Source: Nocardioides sp. SYSU D00065
GTDB taxonomy: Bacteria > Actinomycetota > Actinomycetes > Propionibacteriales > Nocardioidaceae
Reading direction: 5' to 3'
DNA: 64,000 nucleotides
Assembly (NCBI RefSeq): GCF_017916425.1
Contig: NZ_JAFMSX010000001.1
Coordinates: forward strand, 1,648,437-1,712,436
Shown here: positions 45,743 to 53,300 of the stretch, in pieces
How the letters are laid out: each line of letters opens with the position of its first letter
Position numbering within the stretch: the stretch's first letter is position 1
Position numbers and translations under genes: made by a program
Notes under the pieces: generated by a model
What the model saw: only the letters and a program-made list of their open reading frames with translations
Told to the model about the DNA's origin: nothing
Database searches by the model: none

Positions 45743-46334
45743 GTCACTTCGTCACACGGCTGACCCGCGTCTCGACGCCTACCTCGACGCGGCGCGCGAG
45801 TGCATCCTCGACGTGGGTTGGCGGCGTACGACGCTCACCGAGGTGGCCCGCCGCGCCGGGGTCTCGCGGATGACGATCTACCGCGCGTGGTCCGACATGG
45901 GCTCGCTGCTGGGCGACCTGATGACCCGCGAGTGGGTCGGCATCGCCGCGGCGACGCGCGTCGCCTCGGCGGACACGCCCACGCCCGCCGGCATCGCGGC
46001 TGCCGCCGTGGCCACCGTCCGGGCGCTGCGCGACAACGAGCTGTTCCTCCGCATCGTCGAGCTCGACCCCGACCTGATGCTTCCCTACCTCCTCTCGCGA
46101 CCGGGCCGGTCGCAGGAGGCGCTCGTCGACCTCCTCGCCGCCGAGATCGCCCGCGGCCAGGAGTCGGGCGCCATCCGCGACGGCGATCCGCTGCTCATGG
46201 CCCGCTCGCTGACGCTGGCCGGACACGGTTTCGTGTTCTCCGCGATGACCATGACCGACGCGGCTGTCAGCCTCGAGCAGCTCGACGAGGAGTACGCCCG
46301 CCACGTCGCCGCCTCCCTCGCCCCGACCACGTGA
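45738..46334 (+). CDS. TetR-family transcriptional regulator
   Basis: A 198-residue repressor. The N-terminal helix-turn-helix is RRTTLTEVARRAGVSRMTIYRAWSDMGSLLGDLM (about residues 31-64), typical of TetR/AcrR proteins; the C-terminal ligand domain is all-helical. It lies between, and overlaps or abuts, both neighbours: 17 bp from the divergent flavoprotein gene and a four-base overlap (GTGA) with the downstream glpD. It probably regulates both, with a lipid or glycerol-phosphate-related ligand, by inference from context. Confidence 0.9.
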   Translation: MSSLRHTADPRLDAYLDAARECILDVGWRRTTLTEVARRAGVSRMTIYRAWSDMGSLLGDLMTREWVGIAAATRVASADTPTPAGIAAAAVATVRALRDNELFLRIVELDPDLMLPYLLSRPGRSQEALVDLLAAEIARGQESGAIRDGDPLLMARSLTLAGHGFVFSAMTMTDAAVSLEQLDEEYARHVAASLAPTT

Positions 46335-47923
46335 CACCGGGCGCAGTGGCGCGCGGCGACCTGGCGCCGGTCCGGATCATCCCGGGCCTGGCCGGCGCCC
46401 CGGACGAGGTCGACGTGGTGGTCGTGGGCCTCGGCATCACGGGCGTCGGTGTCGCGCTCGACGCCGTGACCCGCGGACTGAGCGTGCTGGCCGTCGACGC
46501 CCACGACCTCGCCTTCGGCACCTCGCGGTGGTCGTCCAAGCTCGTGCACGGCGGCCTGCGCTACCTCGCGCAGGGCCAGGTCGCGATCGCCCACGAGAGC
46601 GCCGTCGAGCGCGGCATCCTCATGGCCGTCACCGCTCCCCACCTGGTCCGCCCGCTGCCGATGCTGACACCGCTCGGCGACACCATGCCCCGGCGGCGCG
46701 CGGCGCTGACCTGGGCCGGCCTGCACGCCGGCGACCTGCTGCGCCGCACCGCGCGGACGTCGGCGCGCACCCTCCCCCGGCCGCGCCGGCTCAACGCCAC
46801 GGAGGCCCGCAGCCTCGCGCCGTCGCTGCGCGCCGACACCCTGCGCGGCGGCCTGCTCGCCTGGGACGGTCAGCTCGAGGACGACGCCCGGCTCGTGGTG
46901 AACGTGGCGCGCACCGCGGCGGCGTACGGCGCCCACGTGCGCACCCGCGCCCGGGCCACCGCAGCGACGGGCACGAGCGTCGAGCTGCGCGACGAGCTCA
47001 CCGGCGGCAGGACCGTCGTCGGCGCCCGCGCCGTCGTCAACGCGACGGGGGTGTGGGCCGGGGACCTCGACGACCGGGTGCGGCTGCGTCCGAGCCGCGG
47101 CACCCACCTCGTCCTGCGCGGCTCGGCGCTGCACACGCGCGTGGCGGTGGTGGTGCCGATCCCCGGGGCGCGCGCCCGGTTCGCGATGGTCCTCCCCCAG
47201 CCCGACGGGACGGTCTACGTCGGACTCACCGACGAGCCGGTCACCGGCCCGGTGCCCGACGTGCCCGCGCCGAGCGCGGCCGAGGTGGACTTCCTGCTCG
47301 ACGTCGTCGCCCCCGTCTTCACCGACCCACCGACCCGCAGCGACGTCGTGGGGTCCTTCGCCGGCCTGCGACCGCTCCTCCAGGTCGACGGCACCGACGC
47401 CACCGCCGACCTCTCGCGCCGGCACGCGATCCTCACCTCGGCCACCGGCGTCACCACGGTGGTGGGCGGCAAGCTGACGACGTACCGCCGGATGGCCGCC
47501 GACACCCTCGACCACCTCGTCGCCGCCGGCCGGCTCCGGGCCGGTCCGTGCCGCACGGCGGCGCTGCCGCTCCGAGGCGCCGGCACCCCCGCGCAGCTGC
47601 GCCGCTGCCGCGCGCCCGCCCGCCTCGTACGCCGCTTCGGCACCGACGCCGAGCTGGTCCTGGCGACGGCCCGGGAGGTCACCGGGCTGCCCGACGACGA
47701 GCTGCTGGCACCGGCCGCGCCGGACGTGCCCGTCACGCTCGCCGAGCTGGTCTTCGCGATCACCGACGAGGGCGCGCACGACGCCGACGACCTGCTCGAC
47801 CGCCGCACGAGAGTCGGCCTCGTCGAGGCCGACCGGGCCGTGGCCGCGCACCTCGCCGAGCGCGCACTCCGGCTCGTCGCGGCCTCGCGCTCGGCGCTGT
47901 CGCGGACGCCCGGCGAGGCGTGA
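46331..47923 (+). CDS. glpD: Glycerol-3-phosphate dehydrogenase (FAD)
   Basis: A 530-residue flavoenzyme of the GlpD family. The FAD motif is VVVVGLGITGVGVALDAVTRGLSV (about residues 28-51), followed by the GlpD hallmark GTSRWSSKLVHGGLRYL (about 63-79). Later motifs are NATGVWA, GTHLVLRG, and VVGGKLTTYRRMA near residue 380. It oxidises sn-glycerol 3-phosphate to DHAP and passes electrons to the membrane quinone pool. GTG at 46331 overlaps the TetR stop, so the two are co-translated. DHAP is also the backbone precursor for the alkyl-DHAP-synthase-like neighbour. Confidence 0.93.
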   Translation: MTPGAVARGDLAPVRIIPGLAGAPDEVDVVVVGLGITGVGVALDAVTRGLSVLAVDAHDLAFGTSRWSSKLVHGGLRYLAQGQVAIAHESAVERGILMAVTAPHLVRPLPMLTPLGDTMPRRRAALTWAGLHAGDLLRRTARTSARTLPRPRRLNATEARSLAPSLRADTLRGGLLAWDGQLEDDARLVVNVARTAAAYGAHVRTRARATAATGTSVELRDELTGGRTVVGARAVVNATGVWAGDLDDRVRLRPSRGTHLVLRGSALHTRVAVVVPIPGARARFAMVLPQPDGTVYVGLTDEPVTGPVPDVPAPSAAEVDFLLDVVAPVFTDPPTRSDVVGSFAGLRPLLQVDGTDATADLSRRHAILTSATGVTTVVGGKLTTYRRMAADTLDHLVAAGRLRAGPCRTAALPLRGAGTPAQLRRCRAPARLVRRFGTDAELVLATAREVTGLPDDELLAPAAPDVPVTLAELVFAITDEGAHDADDLLDRRTRVGLVEADRAVAAHLAERALRLVAASRSALSRTPGEA

Positions 47924-48006
47924 CGCGGGCGACAGTGAAATCCGCCGACAACTTCGCTCGATCGTCGGACAGGACGCCCGTCTGGTGGGAAGGTTCTCTG
48001 CGGCGC

Positions 48007-48036
48007 GCCCCTTGCTGACCCCATGCGGCAAGGGGC
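48007..48036. terminator. Bidirectional terminator-like hairpin
   Basis: Nine-base perfect arms (GCCCCTTGC and GCAAGGGGC) around a 12-base loop, between the convergent glpD and glmS genes. Confidence 0.6.
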
Positions 48037-48096
48037 GGCCAGTCCAGCCGGTCCAGTGGATCGGCGCCAGCAGGTCCCCTGTCGGCTCGGCCCGGG

Positions 48097-49920
48097 TCAC
48101 TCGACGGTGACCGACTTGGCCAGGTTGCGCGGCTTGTCGATGTCGTGACCCAGGTGTCGCGCGGCGTGGTACGCCAGCAGCTGCAGCGGGATGGTCAGCA
48201 GGATCGGGTCGAGCTCCGGCTCGTTGCGCGGGACGACGATGCGGCGCGCGCCGACCTCTCCCAGGTCCACGTCCTCGTGGGTGACGACCACCAGGGGTCC
48301 CTGCCGGGCGGCGATCTCGTGCAGCGCGCCGACGTTGCGCTCGGTCAGCTCGTCGTGCGGCACCAGCGCCACCGTCGGCACGTCGGGGTCGATGAGCGCG
48401 AGCGGGCCGTGCTTGAGCTCGGAGGTCTGGTAGGCCTCGGCGTGGCGATAGCTGACCTCCTTGAACTTCTGCGCGCCCTCTCGGGCGACCGGGAAGCCTC
48501 GCACGCGCCCGACGAAGAACAGGCTGCGCGCGGCGGCCAGCTCCTGGGCGACCTCGACCAGGGCGTCCTCGCCGTCGAGCACCTCCTGGATCTGGCGCGG
48601 GAGGCGTTCCAGGCCGGCCACCAGCCGCTTGCCGTCGGCGATCGACAGGTCGCGGACCCGACCGAGCTGGAGGGCGAGCAGCGCGAAGCCGAGGAACATG
48701 TTGGTCAGCGCCTTGGTGCTGGCCACCGCCACCTCGGGCCCCGCGTGGAGGTAGATGCCACCGTCGCACTCGCGCGCGATCGCCGAGCCGACGACGTTGA
48801 CCAGGCCGACGCAGCGCCCGCCCTTGCGGCGCACCTCCTGGACGGCGAGGAGGGTGTCGATGGTCTCGCCGGACTGGCTCACCGCGACGTAGAGGGTGTC
48901 GGGCTCGATCACCGGGTCGCGGTAGCGGAACTCGCTCGCCGCCTCGGCGTCGGCCGGGATCCGCGCCAGCTCCTCGATCAGTGCAGCGCCCATCTGCCCG
49001 ACGTAGTAGGCCGAACCGCAGCCCAGGATCTTCACCCGCCGCACGGCGCGCAGGTCGCGGGCGTCCATGTCGAGGCCGCCGAGGTGCGCGGTGCCGAAGC
49101 GCTCGTCGAGCCGGCCGCGCAGCACCGCCTGCGCGGTGCTGGGCTGCTCGAGGATCTCCTTGCGCATGTACGACTCGTGCTCGCCGGCCTCGTACGCGGC
49201 GGCGTCGACGTCGACCTGCGTCGCCGTCTTGCCGGTGGAGGCCAGGTCGCTGTGCCGCATGGTGCTGAAGCCGGCGGCCGTGACGGTGGCCATCTCGCCG
49301 TCGTCGAGCATCGCGACGGTCGTGGTGTGGCGCACGATCGCGGCGAGGTCGGAGGCGACGTACATCTCCTTGTCGCCCACGCCCACGACCAGCGGGCTGC
49401 CGTTGCGGGCCACGACGATCCGGTCGGGGAAGTCGGCGTGCAGCACCGCGAGGCCGTACGTCCCCACGACCGCGCCGAGCGCGTCGCGGACCTTGCCCTC
49501 GAGGGTGTCGGCGCCGCTGCGGGCGACGAGGTGGGCGAGCACCTCGGTGTCGGTGTCGCTGACCAGCGTCACCCCGGCGTCGGCGAGCCCGGCACGCAGG
49601 GCGGCGGAGTTGTCGAGGATCCCGTTGTGGACCACGGCCACCCGACCCGACTCGTCGGTGTGCGGGTGGGCGTTGACGTCGGTCGCCGGGCCGTGGGTGG
49701 CCCACCGGGTGTGACCGATGCCGGTGGTCCCCGCGAAGCGGCGCGGCAGGGCGCCGGTCAGCTCGCGCACGCGTCCGGCCTGCTTGGCGACACGGAGCCC
49801 ACGGCTGCCGAGGACCGCGACGCCGGCCGAGTCGTAGCCGCGGTGCTCGAGACGGGTGAGTCCCTCGAGGACGACGGGCGCCGCGTCCTGGCGGCCGATG
49901 TAGCCGACGATTCCGCACAT
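48097..49920 (-). CDS. glmS: Glutamine-fructose-6-phosphate aminotransferase (isomerising)
   Basis: A 607-residue enzyme making glucosamine 6-phosphate for peptidoglycan. The N-terminal class II glutaminase domain begins MCGIVGYIG, with cysteine 2 as the N-terminal nucleophile after methionine removal, and contains HTRWATHG. Two SIS sugar-isomerase domains follow (GCGSAYYVGQMGA; VSQSGETIDTLLAVQE), ending in the usual DKPRNLAKSVTVE. Length matches GlmS. The longer open frame above 49920 is not coding. GGAAGGA precedes the start by about ten bases. No glmS ribozyme is expected in actinobacteria and none is seen. Confidence 0.96.
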   Translation of the reverse strand: MCGIVGYIGRQDAAPVVLEGLTRLEHRGYDSAGVAVLGSRGLRVAKQAGRVRELTGALPRRFAGTTGIGHTRWATHGPATDVNAHPHTDESGRVAVVHNGILDNSAALRAGLADAGVTLVSDTDTEVLAHLVARSGADTLEGKVRDALGAVVGTYGLAVLHADFPDRIVVARNGSPLVVGVGDKEMYVASDLAAIVRHTTTVAMLDDGEMATVTAAGFSTMRHSDLASTGKTATQVDVDAAAYEAGEHESYMRKEILEQPSTAQAVLRGRLDERFGTAHLGGLDMDARDLRAVRRVKILGCGSAYYVGQMGAALIEELARIPADAEAASEFRYRDPVIEPDTLYVAVSQSGETIDTLLAVQEVRRKGGRCVGLVNVVGSAIARECDGGIYLHAGPEVAVASTKALTNMFLGFALLALQLGRVRDLSIADGKRLVAGLERLPRQIQEVLDGEDALVEVAQELAAARSLFFVGRVRGFPVAREGAQKFKEVSYRHAEAYQTSELKHGPLALIDPDVPTVALVPHDELTERNVGALHEIAARQGPLVVVTHEDVDLGEVGARRIVVPRNEPELDPILLTIPLQLLAYHAARHLGHDIDKPRNLAKSVTVE

Positions 49921-49969
49921 GCTGGGTGGTTCCTTCCGGTAGGGCTGCAGGTCGGGGGGCGCGAGGGGC

Positions 49970-50230
49970 CTAGCCGTAGACGATCCGCCGCAGCTGCCGC
50001 TCGGAGAGGACCGGTGGCGCGACGACGCGCTCGGCCAGCTCCGCGGCGATGCGCTCGAAGATCTCGGGGTTCTTCGCGCCGTACGTCTTGAGCCGCGCGT
50101 GCCGCTCGCGGACGTACTGCTCGACCGGCTGGGCGTGGAACGCCACCACGTCGTCGATGACGCGCGCCGCCTCGCCGGGGGTGAGCGTCGTCGTGGCGAC
50201 GAGGTGGGCGACGAGGGCGGGGTCCGGCAC
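49970..50230 (-). CDS. Small helical protein, unknown function
   Basis: An 86-residue frame: an N-terminal helical region (DPALVAHLVATTTLTPGEAARVIDDVVAFH) followed by VEQYVRERHARLKTYGAKN and a basic C-terminal end (SERQLRRIVYG). The mid-section with conserved-looking charged pattern suggests a real protein of the sort found as conserved hypotheticals in actinobacteria; no family is recognised. It ends 49 bp before the glmS start and may be co-transcribed. The start is uncertain: GTG at 50230 is the best fit, since upstream codons lie in a palindromic region. Confidence 0.62.
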   Translation of the reverse strand: MPDPALVAHLVATTTLTPGEAARVIDDVVAFHAQPVEQYVRERHARLKTYGAKNPEIFERIAAELAERVVAPPVLSERQLRRIVYG

Positions 50231-50266
50231 GAGGTCGAGTGTGGGCAGTCGAGCGAGAAGCAGCAA

Positions 50267-50292
50267 CTTCCTGCCCGAAATCGGGCAGGAAG
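50267..50292. repeat. 26-bp perfect palindrome upstream of the small helical gene
   Basis: CTTCCTGCCCGA and its complement with only AA in between, enclosed by further GAGCG/CGCTC outer arms (50251-50255 and 50294-50298). It lies in the divergent space between the genes at 49970 and 50477 and could be an operator for either. Confidence 0.65.
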
Positions 50293-50417
50293 CGCTCGAT
50301 TGCGCGTTTCCACCGCCGTACACCGCGTCCCCATCGGTCACAGAGGGAGCACCGATGCCGCTCAGGGCACCTGCCGACCCGCCAGGTGGAGCGCGCACGC
50401 CCATCTCGGCGACCTAT

Positions 50418-50445
50418 TTGCGCTCCGGTGGGGACGTGCTACCTT
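50418..50445 (+). promoter_or_regulatory. Vegetative-type promoter for the 41-residue protein gene
   Basis: TTGCGC (-35) and TACCTT (-10) with a 16-base spacer, placing transcription start near 50452 and a leader of about 25 bases with a GAGG ribosome-binding site. Judged by eye. Confidence 0.45.
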
Positions 50446-50476
50446 AGGTGAACAGAAAGTGAACGCGAGGTGTCAC

Positions 50477-50602
50477 ATGAGCAAGCACAAGATGTCCGAC
50501 GCACCGGTCTGCACCTGGGTCGCCGTGACGGATGCGTCGGGACGCACCCACATGGAGGCCCGCTGGTCCTGCGCGACGACCGTCGTCAGCCAGGCCGCCT
50601 GA
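50477..50602 (+). CDS. 41-residue small protein, unknown function
   Basis: A short intact frame MSKHKMSDAPVCTWVAVTDA followed by SGRTHMEARWSCATTVVSQAA. It has two cysteines (positions 12 and 32) and two tryptophans, which is unusual for chance coding. GAGG lies six bases before the ATG, a promoter-like pair lies upstream and a perfect 14-bp terminator hairpin follows 12 bases after the stop, so it looks like a complete, independently expressed gene. The C-x-W...W-x-C pattern hints at a small beta hairpin or disulfide/metal-linked fold. No family is recognised with certainty. Confidence 0.75.
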   Translation: MSKHKMSDAPVCTWVAVTDASGRTHMEARWSCATTVVSQAA

Positions 50603-50614
50603 CCGCTGTTCCCC

Positions 50615-50647
50615 GTCGAGCCACGCCCATGCAGGGCGTGGCTCGAC
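50615..50647 (+). terminator. Strong terminator hairpin after the 41-residue protein gene
   Basis: A perfect 14-bp stem (GTCGAGCCACGCCC and its complement) around a five-base loop, 12 bp after the stop codon. Confidence 0.8.
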
Positions 50648-50676
50648 GCATGTCCGGAGAAAGTCGGCGGCACGCG

Positions 50677-50702
50677 GGAATGAACTGGCCTCGTCGTCCG
50701 TT
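50677..50702 (+). promoter_or_regulatory. ECF sigma-R/SigH-type promoter for yceI
   Basis: GGAAT (50677-50681), an exact 18-base spacer, and GTT (50700-50702), matching the SigR/SigH consensus. It lies 42 bp upstream of the yceI start codon and just after the preceding terminator, so it is well placed. Confidence 0.7.
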
Positions 50703-50744
50703 CGGGTGGTTGAATCTTCTACCAACAACCTCAAGGAGCTCCTC

Positions 50745-51314
50745 ATGACCACCGACTTCGATGCCCCCACCACCGCCCTCGACACGCTCACCGGCGACTA
50801 CACGATCGACGTGAGCCACAGCCGCCTCGGCTTCGTGGCCCGCCACGCCATGGTGACCAAGGTGCGCGGTCAGTTCGGCGCCTTCTCCGGCACCGCCCAC
50901 GTCGACGAGTCCGACCCCGCGGCCTCTAAGGTCGACATCTCCATCGACGTCACCTCGATCGAGACCGGCAGCGCGGACCGCGACGGCCACCTGAAGTCCG
51001 CCGACTTCTTCGACGCCGAGCAGTTCCCCGCCATCACCTTCACCTCCACCGACGTGTCCCGCGACGGCAACGAGTGGACCGTCGCCGGCGACCTCACCAT
51101 CAAGGGCGTCACCAAGCCGGTCAGCATCGACTTCGAGCAGACCGGCTCGGCTCGCGACCCCTTCGGCAACCTGCGCGTCGGCTTCGAGGGCGAGACCACC
51201 ATCAACCGCAAGGACTGGGGCCTGACCTGGAACGCCGCGCTCGAGACCGGTGGCGTCCTCGTCTCCGAGAAGATCAAGCTGGAGTTCGACATCTCCGCCA
51301 TCCAGAGCGCCTGA
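50745..51314 (+). CDS. YceI-family protein
   Basis: A 189-residue lipocalin-like beta-barrel protein of the YceI family: the repeat-strand signature YTIDVSHSRLGFVARHAMVTKVRGQF (about residues 20-45), IDVTSIETGSADRDGHLKSADFFDAEQFPAITF and the final INRKDWGLTWNAALETGGVLVSEKIKLEF. Family members bind polyisoprenoids or amphiphiles. There is no signal peptide, so unlike E. coli YceI this copy is cytoplasmic. AAGGAG lies six bases before ATG. The sigma-R-type promoter upstream suggests oxidative or thiol stress induction. Confidence 0.93.
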   Translation: MTTDFDAPTTALDTLTGDYTIDVSHSRLGFVARHAMVTKVRGQFGAFSGTAHVDESDPAASKVDISIDVTSIETGSADRDGHLKSADFFDAEQFPAITFTSTDVSRDGNEWTVAGDLTIKGVTKPVSIDFEQTGSARDPFGNLRVGFEGETTINRKDWGLTWNAALETGGVLVSEKIKLEFDISAIQSA

Positions 51315-51407
51315 GCCTCGATCCCGAGCCTCGACCCCTGACCCGGAGCATCGGTCGGGGTCCCTTCATCCGGGGTCCCCGCGCCGGAAGGCCGGAGCCA
51401 GCACGCC

Positions 51408-51438
51408 GACCGGGCGCCTCTCACCGAGGCGCCCGGTC
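51408..51438. terminator. Bidirectional terminator hairpin
   Basis: A perfect 13-bp stem (GACCGGGCGCCTC and its complement) with a TCACC loop between convergent yceI and deaD. Confidence 0.8.
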
Positions 51439-51476
51439 GCTGCGTCTCGACCGTCTCGACCTGGCGTGGGGCCAGG

Positions 51477-53195
51477 TCAGCGCGGCCTGCCCTGGTAGCC
51501 GCCCTTGCGGTGGCCGCCGGGCCGCGACCGCGGCGGCCCGCCGTCGGTCTTGATCTCGATGAGCTTGCCCGAGATGCGGGTCCCGGCCAGCCGGTCCAGG
51601 GTGCCGGCGGGCAGGTTCGCCGGCAGCTCGACCAGAGAGAAGTCCGGCTTGATCGAGATGTAGCCGAAGTCCCCGCGGGAGAGCCCGCCCTCGTTGGCGA
51701 GGGCGCCGACGATCTGGCGCGGCTCCACCTTGTGGCGCTTGCCCACCTCGATCCGGTACGTCGCCATCGGCTGCCCGCTGCGCGACTCCCGCGGGGCGCG
51801 CTCGGCCCTGCCGCCGTGGCTGGGCCGCTCCTCGAAGGAACGGCTGCGCGGCTCGGGCTCCGGGTCGAGCAGCAGCGGCTGCTCCCCGTGCATGACCGCG
51901 GCGAGGGCGGCGGCGACGTCGACCTCCGCGACGCCGTACTCGGCGACGTAGTGCGAGACCACGTCACGGAAGAAGTCGATGCGCTCGGGCTGTGCCAAGG
52001 CCTCGGTGATCTGGTCGTCGAAGCGCGAGAGCCGCGTGGCGTTGACGTCGTCCACGGTGGGCAGCTGCATCTGGGTCAGCGGCTGGCGGGTGGCCTTCTC
52101 GATCGCGCGCAGCAGGTGGCGCTCGCGCGGCGTCACGAACGCGATCGAGTCGCCGCTGCGGCCCGCGCGACCGGTGCGGCCGATGCGGTGGACGTAGGAC
52201 TCGGTGTCGGTGGGGATGTCGTAGTTGACGACGTGGCTGATCCGCTCGACGTCGAGCCCGCGGGCCGCGACGTCGGTGGCGACGAGGATGTCGAGCTTGC
52301 CGGCCTTGAGCTGGTTGACCGTCCGCTCGCGCTGCACCTGCGCCACGTCGCCGTTGATCGCCATCGCGGAGTAGCCGCGGGCCCGCAGCTTCTCGGCCAG
52401 CGTCTCGGTCTCGTTCTTGGTCCGGACGAAGACGATCATCGCCTCGAAGTTCTCGACCTCGAGGATGCGCGTCAGGGCGTCCACCTTCTGCGGGTAGGAC
52501 ACGATGAGGTAGCGCTGGGTGATGTTGGTCGCCGTGGAGGTCTTGCCCTTGACGGAGATCTCCACCGGGTCGTCGAGGTAGTTCTCCGCGATGCGGCGGA
52601 TGGTCTTGGGCATCGTGGCGGAGAAGAGGGCGACGTCCTTGTCGGACGGGGTGTCGGCCAGGATCGTCTCGACGTCCTCGGCGAAGCCCATGTTGAGCAT
52701 CTCGTCGGCCTCGTCGAGGACGAGGAAGCGCAGCTCGCTCAGGTCGAGCGTGCCCTTCTCGAGGTGGTCCATGATCCGGCCCGGGGTGCCGACCACCACG
52801 TGCACGCCGCGACGCAGGGCGGAGAGCTGCACGCCGTAGCCCTGGCCGCCGTAGATCGGCAGCACCTTCACGCCGGGCAGGTGCGCGGCGTAGCGCTCGA
52901 AGGCCTCGGAGACCTGGAGGGCGAGCTCGCGGGTCGGGGCCAGCACGAGCGCCTGCGGGGTCTTCTGGTCCCGGTCGAGCCGCGACAGGATGGGCAGCGC
53001 GAAGGCGGCGGTCTTGCCGGTGCCCGTCTGGGCCAGCCCGACGACGTCGCGACCCTCGAGCAGCGGCGGGATGGTGCGCGCCTGGATCGGGGAGGGGGTC
53101 TCGTAGCCGACGTCGGCCAGGGCCCGGAGGACCTCGGCGGAGAGGCCGAGGTCGGAGAAGGTCTGCTCGGGCGCTGCGGGCTGTTCGTCACTCAC
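51477..53195 (-). CDS. deaD: DEAD-box RNA helicase, DeaD/CsdA type
   Basis: A 572-residue helicase. Q motif TFSDLGLSAEVL...TPSPIQ, Walker A AQTGTGKT, APTRELALQ, LDEADEMLNMGF, FSATMP, and YVHRIGRTGRAGRSG are in order. After a long linker, residues about 480-550 form a DbpA/CsdA-type RNA-binding domain (MATYRIEVGKRHKVEPRQIVGALANEGG), and the end is a basic Gly/Arg tail. It acts on structured rRNA or mRNA, typically in the cold. The start GTG is preceded by GGAGG at only one base, which is unusually close, so initiation could be leaderless or from another codon. Unlike the RhlE-type helicase at 10887, it has the RNA-binding domain. Confidence 0.94.
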   Translation of the reverse strand: MSDEQPAAPEQTFSDLGLSAEVLRALADVGYETPSPIQARTIPPLLEGRDVVGLAQTGTGKTAAFALPILSRLDRDQKTPQALVLAPTRELALQVSEAFERYAAHLPGVKVLPIYGGQGYGVQLSALRRGVHVVVGTPGRIMDHLEKGTLDLSELRFLVLDEADEMLNMGFAEDVETILADTPSDKDVALFSATMPKTIRRIAENYLDDPVEISVKGKTSTATNITQRYLIVSYPQKVDALTRILEVENFEAMIVFVRTKNETETLAEKLRARGYSAMAINGDVAQVQRERTVNQLKAGKLDILVATDVAARGLDVERISHVVNYDIPTDTESYVHRIGRTGRAGRSGDSIAFVTPRERHLLRAIEKATRQPLTQMQLPTVDDVNATRLSRFDDQITEALAQPERIDFFRDVVSHYVAEYGVAEVDVAAALAAVMHGEQPLLLDPEPEPRSRSFEERPSHGGRAERAPRESRSGQPMATYRIEVGKRHKVEPRQIVGALANEGGLSRGDFGYISIKPDFSLVELPANLPAGTLDRLAGTRISGKLIEIKTDGGPPRSRPGGHRKGGYQGRPR

Positions 53196-53300
53196 CCCTC
53201 CAACGGTAGGGCCTCGGCAGGGATTCGGGCATTCCCCGCTCAGCCGTGCGGACGGGATAAGCGCGCGACATCACCCCGCGTGAGGCAGCACACTCGTCCC

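Noticed and set aside
46085..49918. 1,277-residue minus-strand open frame across glpD and glmS
   Set aside because: It crosses two genes and a terminator and has no recognisable domain.
48037..49920. glmS ribozyme or riboswitch
   Set aside because: That ribozyme is a Firmicutes feature found upstream of glmS; only 49 bp precede this gene and they show no such fold.
50440..50455. DtxR/IdeR iron box near ACCTTAGGTGA
   Set aside because: Only a half-site resemblance to the 19-bp consensus; the second half does not match.
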